A DNA stretch of 5,413 nucleotides from Gammaproteobacteria bacterium (lineage in GTDB: Bacteria; Pseudomonadota; Gammaproteobacteria; UBA5335): assembly GCA_011620145.1 (NCBI GenBank), contig WOZT01000205.1, positions 1,497-6,909 of the forward strand, written 5' to 3'. Below are positions 1 through 5,413 of this stretch, one piece after another. The position numbers and the translations under genes were made by a program. The stretch's first letter is position 1; the number at the start of each line of letters is the position of its first letter. The notes below the pieces were generated by a model. The model was not told the origin of the DNA. It saw only the letters and a list, made by a program, of their open reading frames with translations, and searched no databases.

Positions 1-94
1 AACCGCAACCGAAACACCACCCGAGCCACAACCGAAACTCGGCGCGAAGCCCCGACCGGCTGCGGCACCTGCGGTCAGCGCGCATGAATCTTAA
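1..94 (+). CDS. atpD: ATP synthase beta subunit (AtpD), partial: C-terminal tail only
   Basis: The window opens inside a reading frame without a start. The frame beginning at base 2 reads as a Pro/Ala/Glu/Lys-rich, apparently disordered tail of 30 residues (ending ...AAAPAVSAHES) and stops at TAA 92-94. In N-ATPase operons atpD lies directly before atpC, so the position fits the end of beta. No catalytic motif is present, because all of them lie upstream. The frame choice is inference. The frame starting at base 1 also stays open, to TGA 85-87, but gives an unlikely Arg/Cys-rich peptide. The base-2 frame overlaps atpC by 11 bases in the same phase as four downstream overlaps, which favours it. 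A longer tail than in ordinary beta subunits would be typical of accessory copies. Confidence 0.6.
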   Translation, partial: TATETPPEPQPKLGAKPRPAAAPAVSAHES

Positions 95-473
95 GGTTCT
101 CCTTCCCTTCGAGGTCTTCACGGACAAGACCGGCGTATTGCGCATTGTCGCGGAAACACACGAAGGCTCGTTCGGTCTGCTGCCGCGCAGGCTTGATTGT
201 GTCGCGGCGATCGTACCGGGGATACTGGTTTTCGAGACTGAAGCCGACGGCGAAACCTGCATCGCCGTCGACGAAGGCGTACTGGTCAAATCCGGAGCCG
301 ACGTGCTGGTCTCCGTCCGCAACGCAGTGGGTGGAACCGATCTGGGCAAGCTGCGCGAGGCGGTAGAGCAGCAATTCCTGAATCTGGACGAGCAGGAAAA
401 AAGCGTACGTTCGATACTGGCAAAACTGGAAAGCGGGTTGGTGCGGCGCTTGGCCGAGTTCCATCATGACTAA
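84..473 (+). CDS. atpC: N-ATPase epsilon subunit (AtpC)
   Basis: This 129-residue protein is the epsilon subunit of the central stalk. It binds gamma and the c-ring at the cytoplasmic face and couples rotation to catalysis. Residues 1-82 form the beta-sandwich domain, with the family motif GSFGLLPRRLD at 28-38, a PGIL turn near 45-48 and DEGVLVKSGADVLVSVRNAV around 63-82. Residues 86-126 look like the C-terminal helical hairpin, rich in Glu, Lys and Gln. The length is close to the family's usual 130-140. ATG at 84 is chosen because epsilon proteins begin directly with the first beta strand (MNLKVLLPFEVF). No clear Shine-Dalgarno sequence precedes it, so coupling to atpD translation is likely. 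Its last 8 bases overlap atpQ. Position second in the operon, after atpD, is typical of N-ATPases. Confidence 0.95.
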   Translation: MNLKVLLPFEVFTDKTGVLRIVAETHEGSFGLLPRRLDCVAAIVPGILVFETEADGETCIAVDEGVLVKSGADVLVSVRNAVGGTDLGKLREAVEQQFLNLDEQEKSVRSILAKLESGLVRRLAEFHHD

Positions 474-804
474 GGGATCGGAAGACCAGCCCACGACCGG
501 CGAAACCAAATTCAGCCACCAGGTGGGCGAAAAGGCAGCGCGCAAGCTCAAGGCGCAACGCCATGTCACCCAGACGGTCTGGTCCGGCCTGGGCATGATG
601 GGCCTGGTGGGCTGGTCGGTGGCGGTGCCCACGCTGCTCGGCGCCGCCATCGGGGTTTGGCTGGACAAGCACTACCCCAGCAGTCATTCATGGACGCTCA
701 TGCTGCTGGCGATCGGCCTGGGACTCGGCTGCTTCAATGCCTGGCATTGGGTGGCGAAGGAAGACCGGGAGATGCACGAGCAGGAGAAGGACAATCATGA
801 ATGA
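466..804 (+). CDS. atpQ: AtpQ, AtpI-like small membrane protein of N-ATPase
   Basis: This 112-residue protein has a polar, charged N-terminus (1-37) followed by two predicted membrane helices, about 40-66 and 76-96, and a charged tail. The segment LLGAAIGVWLDKHYPSS (57-73), followed by a Gly-rich second helix ending in FNAWHWV, matches the AtpI/AtpQ pattern (Pfam family ATPase_gene1). Known relatives sit at the head of ATPase operons and help assemble the c-ring; a Mg2+ transport role has also been proposed for AtpI. Its exact job in N-ATPases is not settled. The gene overlaps atpC by 8 bases at its start and atpR by 8 bases at its end. The pairing with atpR between atpC and atpB identifies it as AtpQ rather than a housekeeping AtpI. 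No strong ribosome site precedes ATG 466, which suggests translational coupling. Confidence 0.9.
   Translation: MTKGSEDQPTTGETKFSHQVGEKAARKLKAQRHVTQTVWSGLGMMGLVGWSVAVPTLLGAAIGVWLDKHYPSSHSWTLMLLAIGLGLGCFNAWHWVAKEDREMHEQEKDNHE
782..790 (+). promoter_or_regulatory. Shine-Dalgarno for atpR
   Basis: AGGAGAAGG lies inside the end of atpQ, 6 bases before ATG 797. It decides the atpR start: an upstream in-frame ATG at 737 would add 20 residues that are Arg-rich, fit no membrane helix and overlap atpQ deeply. Confidence 0.75.
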
Positions 805-1108
805 CTCGCTGAGTCTGGCGCTCGCTGTGGCCGCAGGAACATTGCTGGGAACATTTTTCTTCGCCGGCCTGTGGTGGACCGTTCGCAAGAGTGCGGCGTC
901 CAGGCGGCCGGCGCTTTTGTTTTTCAGCAGCCTGCTGTTGCGGACCTGTATTGTGGTCGTCGGATTTTATTTCATCCTCGGGGACGATTGGCGGCGCCTG
1001 CTTGCGGGCCTGCTCGGTTTTATCGTTGCCCGCCTCGCCGTGCTGCGAGTGACCCAGGCGATGGAACGCAGCGACAGGTCGCCGCAGGAGGCCAGCCGTG
1101 CATCTTAG
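797..1108 (+). CDS. atpR: AtpR, N-ATPase-specific small membrane subunit
   Basis: This 103-residue hydrophobic protein has three predicted membrane helices, about 6-28, 38-61 and 66-85, and a polar tail. Characteristic stretches are FFAGLWWTV (21-29), LLLRTCIVVVGFYFILG (46-62) and WRRLLAGLLGFIVARL (65-80). Two arginines lie within hydrophobic helices, Arg49 in helix 2 and Arg79 in helix 3. AtpR is found only in N-ATPase operons. A contact between its buried arginines and the carboxylates of the c-ring is a reasonable proposal, but its role is not established. ATG 797 is chosen for its upstream AGGAGAAGG and 8-base overlap with atpQ. The gene ends in TAG 1106-1108, overlapping atpB by 11 bases. 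With AtpQ it is the strongest evidence that this is an N-ATPase. Confidence 0.9.
   Translation: MNDSLSLALAVAAGTLLGTFFFAGLWWTVRKSAASRRPALLFFSSLLLRTCIVVVGFYFILGDDWRRLLAGLLGFIVARLAVLRVTQAMERSDRSPQEASRAS
1086..1090 (+). promoter_or_regulatory. Shine-Dalgarno for atpB (GTG start)
   Basis: AGGAG lies 7 bases before GTG 1098 and inside the end of atpR. It supports GTG as the atpB start. There is no in-frame ATG nearby that would keep the N-terminal residues of subunit a. Confidence 0.75.
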
Positions 1109-1793
1109 TCCCGATGCCGTCGTCTTTTGGCAGTCCGGCTTTGTCAAGCTGAATGCCACGATCGCTTACACCTGGGGCCTGATGGCGGTGCTGGCGATTG
1201 GCTCAAAACTTGTCACACGCAAGCTCGCCACGGGCCTGCAACGTTCGCGCTGGCAGAATCTTCTGGAAATAATCGTCAGCGGGATCAACAAGCAAATCGA
1301 AGAAGTCGGAATGGCGGAGCCCGGCAAATACATCGGCTTTGTCGGCACCCTGTTTCTGTTTGTGGCGACGGCAACCCTCTTCACCATCGTTCCCGGCTAT
1401 GAGCCGCCGACCGGTTCGCTCTCGACCACCGCGGCGCTGGCGATCTGTGTGTTCGTGGCGGTGCCACTGTTCGGCATCGAGGCGGGCGGTTTGCGAGAAT
1501 ATCTCAAAGCCTATCTGCAGCCGACGGTCATCATGCTGCCGTTCAATATCATCAGCGAACTGTCGCGCACTCTCGCCCTGGCGATCCGCCTGTTCGGCAA
1601 CATGATGAGCGGGACGCTGATACTGGCCATTTTGTTGACCATCACGCCCTTCATTTTTCCGATCGCAATGAGCGCGCTCGGCTTGCTGACCGGCATGGTG
1701 CAAGCCTATATTTTCAGCATTCTTGCCACGGTCTACATTGCGGCTGCCACACAAGTCCGCAAGCCGGAACCAGCGTCAGGAGAGAAACATTGA
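1098..1793 (+). CDS. atpB: N-ATPase subunit a (AtpB), ion channel stator
   Basis: Subunit a is an integral membrane protein that forms the two ion half-channels against the c-ring. The protein has 231 residues, shorter than the 271 of E. coli but normal for N-ATPases. The diagnostic segment is LAIRLFGNMMSG (161-172), where Arg164 is the essential stator arginine (E. coli Arg210). The last helix carries MVQAYIFSILATVYIAAA (200-217), where Gln202 matches E. coli Gln252. An early helix (about 19-39), a hydrophobic segment at 80-97, another around 110-128, and the amphipathic LREYLKAYLQP region complete a multi-span membrane protein. It starts with GTG in the 11-base overlap with atpR. Its stop (TGA 1791-1793) is followed by the operon's longest gap, 31 bases. 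The Arg164 region is intact, so it should be functional. Confidence 0.97.
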   Translation: MHLSPDAVVFWQSGFVKLNATIAYTWGLMAVLAIGSKLVTRKLATGLQRSRWQNLLEIIVSGINKQIEEVGMAEPGKYIGFVGTLFLFVATATLFTIVPGYEPPTGSLSTTAALAICVFVAVPLFGIEAGGLREYLKAYLQPTVIMLPFNIISELSRTLALAIRLFGNMMSGTLILAILLTITPFIFPIAMSALGLLTGMVQAYIFSILATVYIAAATQVRKPEPASGEKH

Positions 1794-1812
1794 AGCCTCA
1801 ACGACGCCCATC

Positions 1813-1818
1813 AAAGGA
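1813..1818 (+). promoter_or_regulatory. Shine-Dalgarno for atpE
   Basis: AAAGGA lies 6 bases before ATG 1825 and selects that start over the second in-frame ATG at 1834 and over upstream in-frame ATGs inside atpB. It sits in the only intergenic gap of any size, fitting the high translation rate needed for the multi-copy c subunit. Confidence 0.7.
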
Positions 1819-1824
1819 CCCATC

Positions 1825-2106
1825 ATGGACAGCATGACCATTATCGCGGTGGCCTCGATCATCACCGCGGGCATCACGATCGCGGTAGGAGTGATCGGGC
1901 CTTCGCTTGGCGAGGGTAGAGCAGTCGCAACGGCGCTGACGTCGCTGGCGCAACAACCCGATGCTTCCGCCACCATTACCCGGACGCTGTTCGTGGGTTT
2001 GGCGATGATCGAATCCACCGCCATCTACTGCTTTGTTGTCTCGATGATTCTCATCTTCGCCAACCCGTTCTGGAATCACGCCATCGCGCAAGCCGCTGGA
2101 AAGTAG
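1825..2106 (+). CDS. atpE: N-ATPase subunit c (AtpE), rotor ring proteolipid
   Basis: This 93-residue hairpin of two membrane helices (about 5-28 and 52-80) is joined by the polar loop LAQQPDAS, the family's cytoplasmic RQP-type loop. Many copies form the rotor ring. Helix 2 carries the ion-binding carboxylate Glu63 followed by Ser64, Thr65 and Tyr68 (IESTAIY), the pattern of Na+-binding rings. Helix 1 has Glu30 (GPSLGEG) where Ilyobacter tartaricus has Gln32, giving a two-carboxylate site as in Fusobacterium nucleatum. The helix-1 glycine motif is only partly kept (Gly25, Ser27, Gly29, Gly31, with Val23). The end NPFWNHAIAQAAGK is slightly extended. ATG 1825 is chosen by its Shine-Dalgarno and by normal proteolipid length. 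Na+ versus H+ use cannot be settled from sequence: the Burkholderia pseudomallei N-ATPase ring (17 copies) was found H+-specific. Confidence 0.97.
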   Translation: MDSMTIIAVASIITAGITIAVGVIGPSLGEGRAVATALTSLAQQPDASATITRTLFVGLAMIESTAIYCFVVSMILIFANPFWNHAIAQAAGK

Positions 2107-2109
2107 GCC

Positions 2110-2931
2110 ATGTTGATTGACTGGTTTACCGTCGGTGCGCAAGTCGTCAACTTCCTCATCCTGGTGTGGTTGTTGAAGCGCTTTCTTTATCGGCCGATTC
2201 TCGATGCCATCGACGCGCGGGAAAAGCGCATCGCCAGCGAGCTGGCCGACGCGGCCGCCAGGATGGCCGAGGCCGCGGCGATGCGCGACGATTTCGACCG
2301 CAAGAGCGAAGCGTTCGAGCAGCAGCGCGCGACGCTTCTCAAGCAGGCCACCGATGCGGCAAAGGCCGAACGGCACCGGCTCATGGATGAAGCGCGCCAG
2401 GCGGCCGAGGCCTTGAGCGCCAAACGGATGCAAGCCCTGAATGACGAGGTGCACAGCCTGAGCCAGGCCATTGCTCGGCGGGCGCAGCACGAGGTGTTCG
2501 GCATCGCACGCAAGGCCCTGACCGGGCTGGCCTCGGCAAGTCTGGAGGAGCGTATGGTCGAGGTGTTCATTGGCCGCTTGCGCGACCTCGACGGCCACGC
2601 CCGGGAAAACTTCGCCAGGGCCCTGGAAGCAGCCTCCGGAGCGGCGCTCGTGCGCAGTGCGTTCGACTTGCCGCCGGCACAGCAGGGCGCGGTGCAACAG
2701 GCGCTCGGCGAAATCTTTGGACAGGAGGTCCACGTCAGTTTCCAAACGGCGCCGGATCTGGTCAGCGGTATCGAAGTCACCGCGAGCGGCCAACGGGTGG
2801 CGTGGAGTATTGCCAATTACCTGACGTCGCTGGAAAAGAACCTCGGCGAACTGCTGAAAGTGCAATCCATACCCGAGGTCAACGCAGAGCCAGAGCTGGA
2901 TAACTCCAAGTCAGCAACCAAACGTCTATAA
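2110..2931 (+). CDS. atpF: N-ATPase subunit b with delta-like C-terminal region (AtpF)
   Basis: Subunit b is the peripheral stalk linking the membrane sector to F1. At 273 residues this protein is far longer than the ~156 of E. coli. Residues 1-27 form the membrane anchor ([21 protein letters not shown]), followed by the conserved [16 protein letters not shown] long Ala/Glu/Lys/Arg coiled-coil-like helix runs from about 35 to 135. From about 140, and clearly at 187-250, it resembles the C-terminal domain of delta: a Gln-rich amphipathic helix, a short strand (EVHVSF), then [17 protein letters not shown] and a closing helix, like the delta pattern DPxLIGGhhhxhGxxhhD. The tail 251-273 is polar. 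No atpH is present in the window, so b-delta fusion is the likely explanation. It follows atpE after 3 bases, with GGAAAG 6 bases before ATG 2110, and ends 2 bases before atpA. Confidence 0.93.
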   Translation: MLIDWFTVGAQVVNFLILVWLLKRFLYRPILDAIDAREKRIASELADAAARMAEAAAMRDDFDRKSEAFEQQRATLLKQATDAAKAERHRLMDEARQAAEALSAKRMQALNDEVHSLSQAIARRAQHEVFGIARKALTGLASASLEERMVEVFIGRLRDLDGHARENFARALEAASGAALVRSAFDLPPAQQGAVQQALGEIFGQEVHVSFQTAPDLVSGIEVTASGQRVAWSIANYLTSLEKNLGELLKVQSIPEVNAEPELDNSKSATKRL

Positions 2932-2933
2932 GA

Positions 2934-4517
2934 ATGGAACCTCAGACCCTTCAGGAAATTATCGACCGCGCGTTTGCCGGACTAGGCCAGGCACGGGAAG
3001 ACTCCGCGCCGCAGCTCGTGCTGCGCGAGGTTGGCACCATCACCAGCATCGCCACCGGCATCGCGAAGGTGGCCGGTCTGCCGGGGGTGGGGTTCGATGA
3101 AGTATTGCGATTTCCCGGCGACGTGTATGGCATCGCCTTCAACGTCGACGAAGACGAAATCGGCGCCGTCTTGCTCGGCGACTACTGGGAGTTGCATGCC
3201 GGTGATGAGGTGGAACGCCGAGGGCATGTGGTGGACATCCCGGTGGGTGAGGGGCTGATCGGACGCATCATCAATCCACTGGGGCGGCCTCTGGATGGCA
3301 ATGGCCCGGTGGTTTCCAGCGCACGTCTGCCCGTCGAACGCCCCGCGGCGCATATCATGGATCGCGCACCCGTCACCGTACCCCTGCAAACCGGCATCAA
3401 GGTCATTGACGCGCTCATTCCTGTCGGGCGCGGTCAGCGCGAGTTGATTCTGGGGGACCGGGCGACAGGCAAAACAGCCATTGCGCTCGACACCATTCTC
3501 AACCAGAGCGGGCAGAACGTGCTGTGCGTCTATTGCGCCATCGGGCAGCGCGCCTCCGGGGTGGCCAAGACGATCGCCACCCTGCGTGAAAAGGGCGCGC
3601 TGGATTACACCATCGTGGTCGTCACCGAGGGCAACGATCCGCCCGGTCTCGCGTACATCGCGCCTTACGCGGCGACCAGCATTGCGGAACACTTCATGGA
3701 GCAAGGCCGCGACGTGCTGATCGTTTACGACGATCTGACGCAGCACGCGCGCGCGTATCGCGAGCTGTCGCTGCTGTTGCGCCGCCCCCCCGGCCGGGAA
3801 GCATTTCCCGGCGATATCTTTTATATCCACTCACGGCTGCTGGAGCGCGCAACCCACTTGCGCCCGGAACTGGGCGGTGGTTCGCTCACAGCGCTCCCTA
3901 TTATCGAAACCGAGGCCGAGGATATTTCGGCCTACATCCCCACCAACCTGATCTCCATCACCGACGGGCAGATCTACCTTTCGCCTTCCTTGTTCGAACT
4001 GGGCGTGCTGCCCGCAATCGATGTCGGCAAATCCGTTTCGCGCGTTGGCGGCAAGGCGCAACTGGCGGCGTACCGCGCGGTGGCGGGCGATCTCAAGCTT
4101 GCCTACGCGCAGTTCGAGGAACTTGAGACCTTTGCCAGGTTTGGCGCGCGCCTGGATGAGGACACGCGCAAGGTCATCGAACACGGGCGGCGTATCCGTG
4201 CCTGCCTCAAGCAGGTTGAATCCGCTCCGATTTCCGTACCCGTACAGATTGCCGTGCTGCTGGCGTTGACTGCGGAGCTTTTTGATGGCGTGCCGCTTGA
4301 GCGGATGACCGATGCCGAGCATGCCGTGCGCACGGCTGCACTGGGGATTCCGGCAGAAGTGGGGGCGCGCTTGGAAGGCGCCGACCGGTTGAGCGATGAA
4401 GATCGCGAAGCGATCATCGCGATCGCCCGCCAGGCGCTCAAGGAATTCAGCGCAACGCCCGATGCTTCCAGGCCTGAGTCCAAAACAGCGGTGGGCCCGG
4501 GGAGAAAGCATGAGTGA
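2934..4517 (+). CDS. atpA: N-ATPase alpha subunit (AtpA)
   Basis: Alpha (527 residues; E. coli 513) alternates with beta in the catalytic hexamer and holds the non-catalytic nucleotide sites. The N-terminal beta-barrel domain spans about 25-95 ([22 protein letters not shown]). The nucleotide-binding domain has a P-loop GDRATGKT at 174-181, the Walker B strand VLIVYDD ending at Asp266-Asp267, and [16 protein letters not shown] at 279-294. The alpha/beta signature [10 protein letters not shown] is at 360-369, and Arg370 is the arginine that reaches into the catalytic site of beta. The C-terminal helical domain follows to about 505, then a short polar tail. Ala177 replaces the Gln of typical bacterial alpha P-loops. 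ATG 2934 follows the atpF stop by 2 bases without a good ribosome site, implying coupling. The gene overlaps atpG by 8 bases. Confidence 0.98.
   Translation: MEPQTLQEIIDRAFAGLGQAREDSAPQLVLREVGTITSIATGIAKVAGLPGVGFDEVLRFPGDVYGIAFNVDEDEIGAVLLGDYWELHAGDEVERRGHVVDIPVGEGLIGRIINPLGRPLDGNGPVVSSARLPVERPAAHIMDRAPVTVPLQTGIKVIDALIPVGRGQRELILGDRATGKTAIALDTILNQSGQNVLCVYCAIGQRASGVAKTIATLREKGALDYTIVVVTEGNDPPGLAYIAPYAATSIAEHFMEQGRDVLIVYDDLTQHARAYRELSLLLRRPPGREAFPGDIFYIHSRLLERATHLRPELGGGSLTALPIIETEAEDISAYIPTNLISITDGQIYLSPSLFELGVLPAIDVGKSVSRVGGKAQLAAYRAVAGDLKLAYAQFEELETFARFGARLDEDTRKVIEHGRRIRACLKQVESAPISVPVQIAVLLALTAELFDGVPLERMTDAEHAVRTAALGIPAEVGARLEGADRLSDEDREAIIAIARQALKEFSATPDASRPESKTAVGPGRKHE
4499..4504 (+). 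promoter_or_regulatory. Shine-Dalgarno for atpG
   Basis: GGGGAG lies 5 bases before ATG 4510, within the end of atpA. It fixes the atpG start there rather than at the in-frame ATG 4396, which would add 38 Arg/Ser-rich residues overlapping atpA. Confidence 0.75.
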
Positions 4518-5397
4518 CACGGCCGTGAGCCTGCGCCGCAAGATTGCCAGTGCCGGAGATCTCGAGTCCGTGGTGCGCACGATGAAGGCCATGGCGGCAT
4601 CGAGCATTTCGCAATACGAGCAGGCAGTGCGCGCGCTGGACGATTATTATCGGGCTGTGGAGCTGGGTCTGGCCGCCAGCTTTCGAAAAACGTCGCTCGT
4701 TGTCGCCGGGACGCCGGCGCCGCGGAAGGAAACCGCAACCATTGCCGCAATCGTTTTTGGTTCGGATCAGGGGCTGGTTGGGCAATTCAACGAGGTACTG
4801 GCAGAGTTTGTGGTTGAGCAGCTGGAGAAGCAGCCAGGCAAGAAACTTCTCTGGGTAGTCGGTGAGCGAATGCGCGCGCGCTTTGCGGATACCGACCTGC
4901 TGGCGAATGAACAATTTATCCTGCCAAATTCCATAAAGGCGATAACGCCCCTGGTTGGAAGCATTCTGGTCGAGGTGGAGTCACAGCGTGCAAAGGGCGC
5001 AATTGCGCAGGTTTATGTTTTTCATAACCGCCCTAAGTCCGGCGCGATTTATACCCCTGCGAGTCAGCGCCTGCTGCCACTGGACGACCAGTGGCAGCAT
5101 GAGCTGGCCGCCATACGCTGGCCTTCCAGCAATTTGCCTGAGGTCATGAACACTGGGGAGCAGACACTGCTGGCGTTGGTGCGCGAATATCTTTTTGTTT
5201 CACTTTTCCGGGCGTGCGCCGAATCTCTGGCAAGTGAAAATGCCAGCCGCCTGGCCGCGATGCAACGCGCTGAAAAAAATATCGACGAACTGCTGGTGGA
5301 TCTGAACCGGGCGTTTCACCGCCTCCGTCAGAGCGGTATCGACGAGGAATTGTTCGACGTGGTGTCCGGCTTCGAGGCGCAGAGCGGGCTCTGGTGA
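4510..5397 (+). CDS. atpG: N-ATPase gamma subunit (AtpG)
   Basis: Gamma (295 residues; E. coli 287) is the rotating shaft whose coiled coil fills the centre of the alpha-beta hexamer and binds epsilon and the c-ring. The N-terminal helix has the family pattern [21 protein letters not shown] (8-28) followed by [12 protein letters not shown]. The Rossmann-like middle domain shows [14 protein letters not shown] (81-94), equivalent to the SSDRGLCGGLN region of ordinary gamma. The C-terminal helix (about 215-290) reads [20 protein letters not shown] and ends [20 protein letters not shown] (271-290), matching the conserved RQ..I..EL.EIVSGA end. The protein is divergent but complete. It is the last gene of the usual N-ATPase order; TGA is at 5395-5397. 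The remaining 16 bases show no further start or terminator. Confidence 0.95.
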   Translation: MSDTAVSLRRKIASAGDLESVVRTMKAMAASSISQYEQAVRALDDYYRAVELGLAASFRKTSLVVAGTPAPRKETATIAAIVFGSDQGLVGQFNEVLAEFVVEQLEKQPGKKLLWVVGERMRARFADTDLLANEQFILPNSIKAITPLVGSILVEVESQRAKGAIAQVYVFHNRPKSGAIYTPASQRLLPLDDQWQHELAAIRWPSSNLPEVMNTGEQTLLALVREYLFVSLFRACAESLASENASRLAAMQRAEKNIDELLVDLNRAFHRLRQSGIDEELFDVVSGFEAQSGLW

Positions 5398-5413
5398 CGC
5401 AAACGCGACAGTC

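Noticed and set aside
1..87. Alternative frame for the atpD end, giving a 4-base ATGA overlap with atpC
   Set aside because: The peptide is Arg- and Cys-rich and implausible for a beta tail; the other frame gives a Pro/Ala/Glu tail and the overlap phase used elsewhere in the operon.
1723..1824. N-terminal extension of subunit c to an upstream ATG inside atpB
   Set aside because: It would add 34 polar residues unlike any proteolipid N-terminus; ATG 1825 has a good ribosome site and gives the usual length.
1798..2865. Long open frame on the - strand (355 codons) opposite atpE and atpF
   Set aside because: It mirrors two confidently recognised + strand genes, is rich in Arg, Gln and Gly without family motifs, and arises from GC-rich codon bias.
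4396..4509. N-terminal extension of gamma into atpA
   Set aside because: The added Arg/Ser-rich stretch is the shadow of the alpha C-terminus; ATG 4510 has GGGGAG upstream and the normal gamma N-terminus.
2982..4750. Several - strand open frames of 215-282 codons opposite atpA and the start of atpG
   Set aside because: All are antisense to well-conserved coding sequence, with no ribosome sites or recognisable domains.
5398..5413. Terminator or next gene after atpG
   Set aside because: Only 16 bases remain, with no inverted repeat, T-run or start codon context that can be judged.
1..5413. CRISPR arrays, insertion sequences, tRNA or rRNA genes, attachment sites
   Set aside because: None was seen. 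Coding sequence fills the window, and the only repeat noticed is the 10-base pair near the left end.

Overview
The window (5413 bases, roughly 60% GC by eye, every supported gene on the + strand) is almost entirely one tightly packed operon for a rotary membrane ATPase. The gene order is end of atpD (beta), atpC (epsilon), atpQ, atpR, atpB (a), atpE (c), atpF (b), atpA (alpha), atpG (gamma). This is not the usual bacterial atpIBEFHAGDC order. It is the order diagnostic of the N-ATPase family, a divergent F-type-like ATPase usually carried in addition to a housekeeping F1Fo or A-type enzyme and spread by horizontal transfer. GC content and protein style fit a proteobacterium, most likely beta or gamma, but no taxonomic marker is present and the host is not proven.

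Layout: bases 1-94 look like the Pro/Ala/Glu-rich C-terminal tail of the beta subunit. Bases 84-473 encode epsilon. Bases 466-1108 encode two small membrane proteins, AtpQ (AtpI-like) and AtpR (found only in N-ATPases). Bases 1098-2931 encode the membrane sector a, c and b. Bases 2934-5397 encode alpha and gamma. Only about 16 bases follow atpG, with no terminator visible. Five junctions overlap by 8 or 11 bases, all in the same phase (counting the proposed atpD end), and the others are 2, 3 and 31 bases apart. The genes are therefore almost certainly co-transcribed and translationally coupled.

How they work together: alpha and beta form the catalytic hexamer, gamma and epsilon form the rotor shaft, and the c-ring turns against subunit a. 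The long b subunit forms the stator. No separate delta gene (atpH) lies in the window, and the last ~65-110 residues of AtpF look like the C-terminal part of delta, so the stator appears to be a b-delta fusion. AtpQ and AtpR probably help assemble or stabilise the c-ring.

Most informative details: the c subunit has a two-carboxylate ion site (Glu30 and Glu63) plus the Ser-Thr-x-x-Tyr ligands of Na+ rings, and a degenerate glycine motif that suggests a large ring. Alpha has Ala instead of the usual Gln in its P-loop. A short TTG-initiated reading frame with a good ribosome site sits just before atpE. The system is a known family; I see no evidence for a wholly undescribed one.
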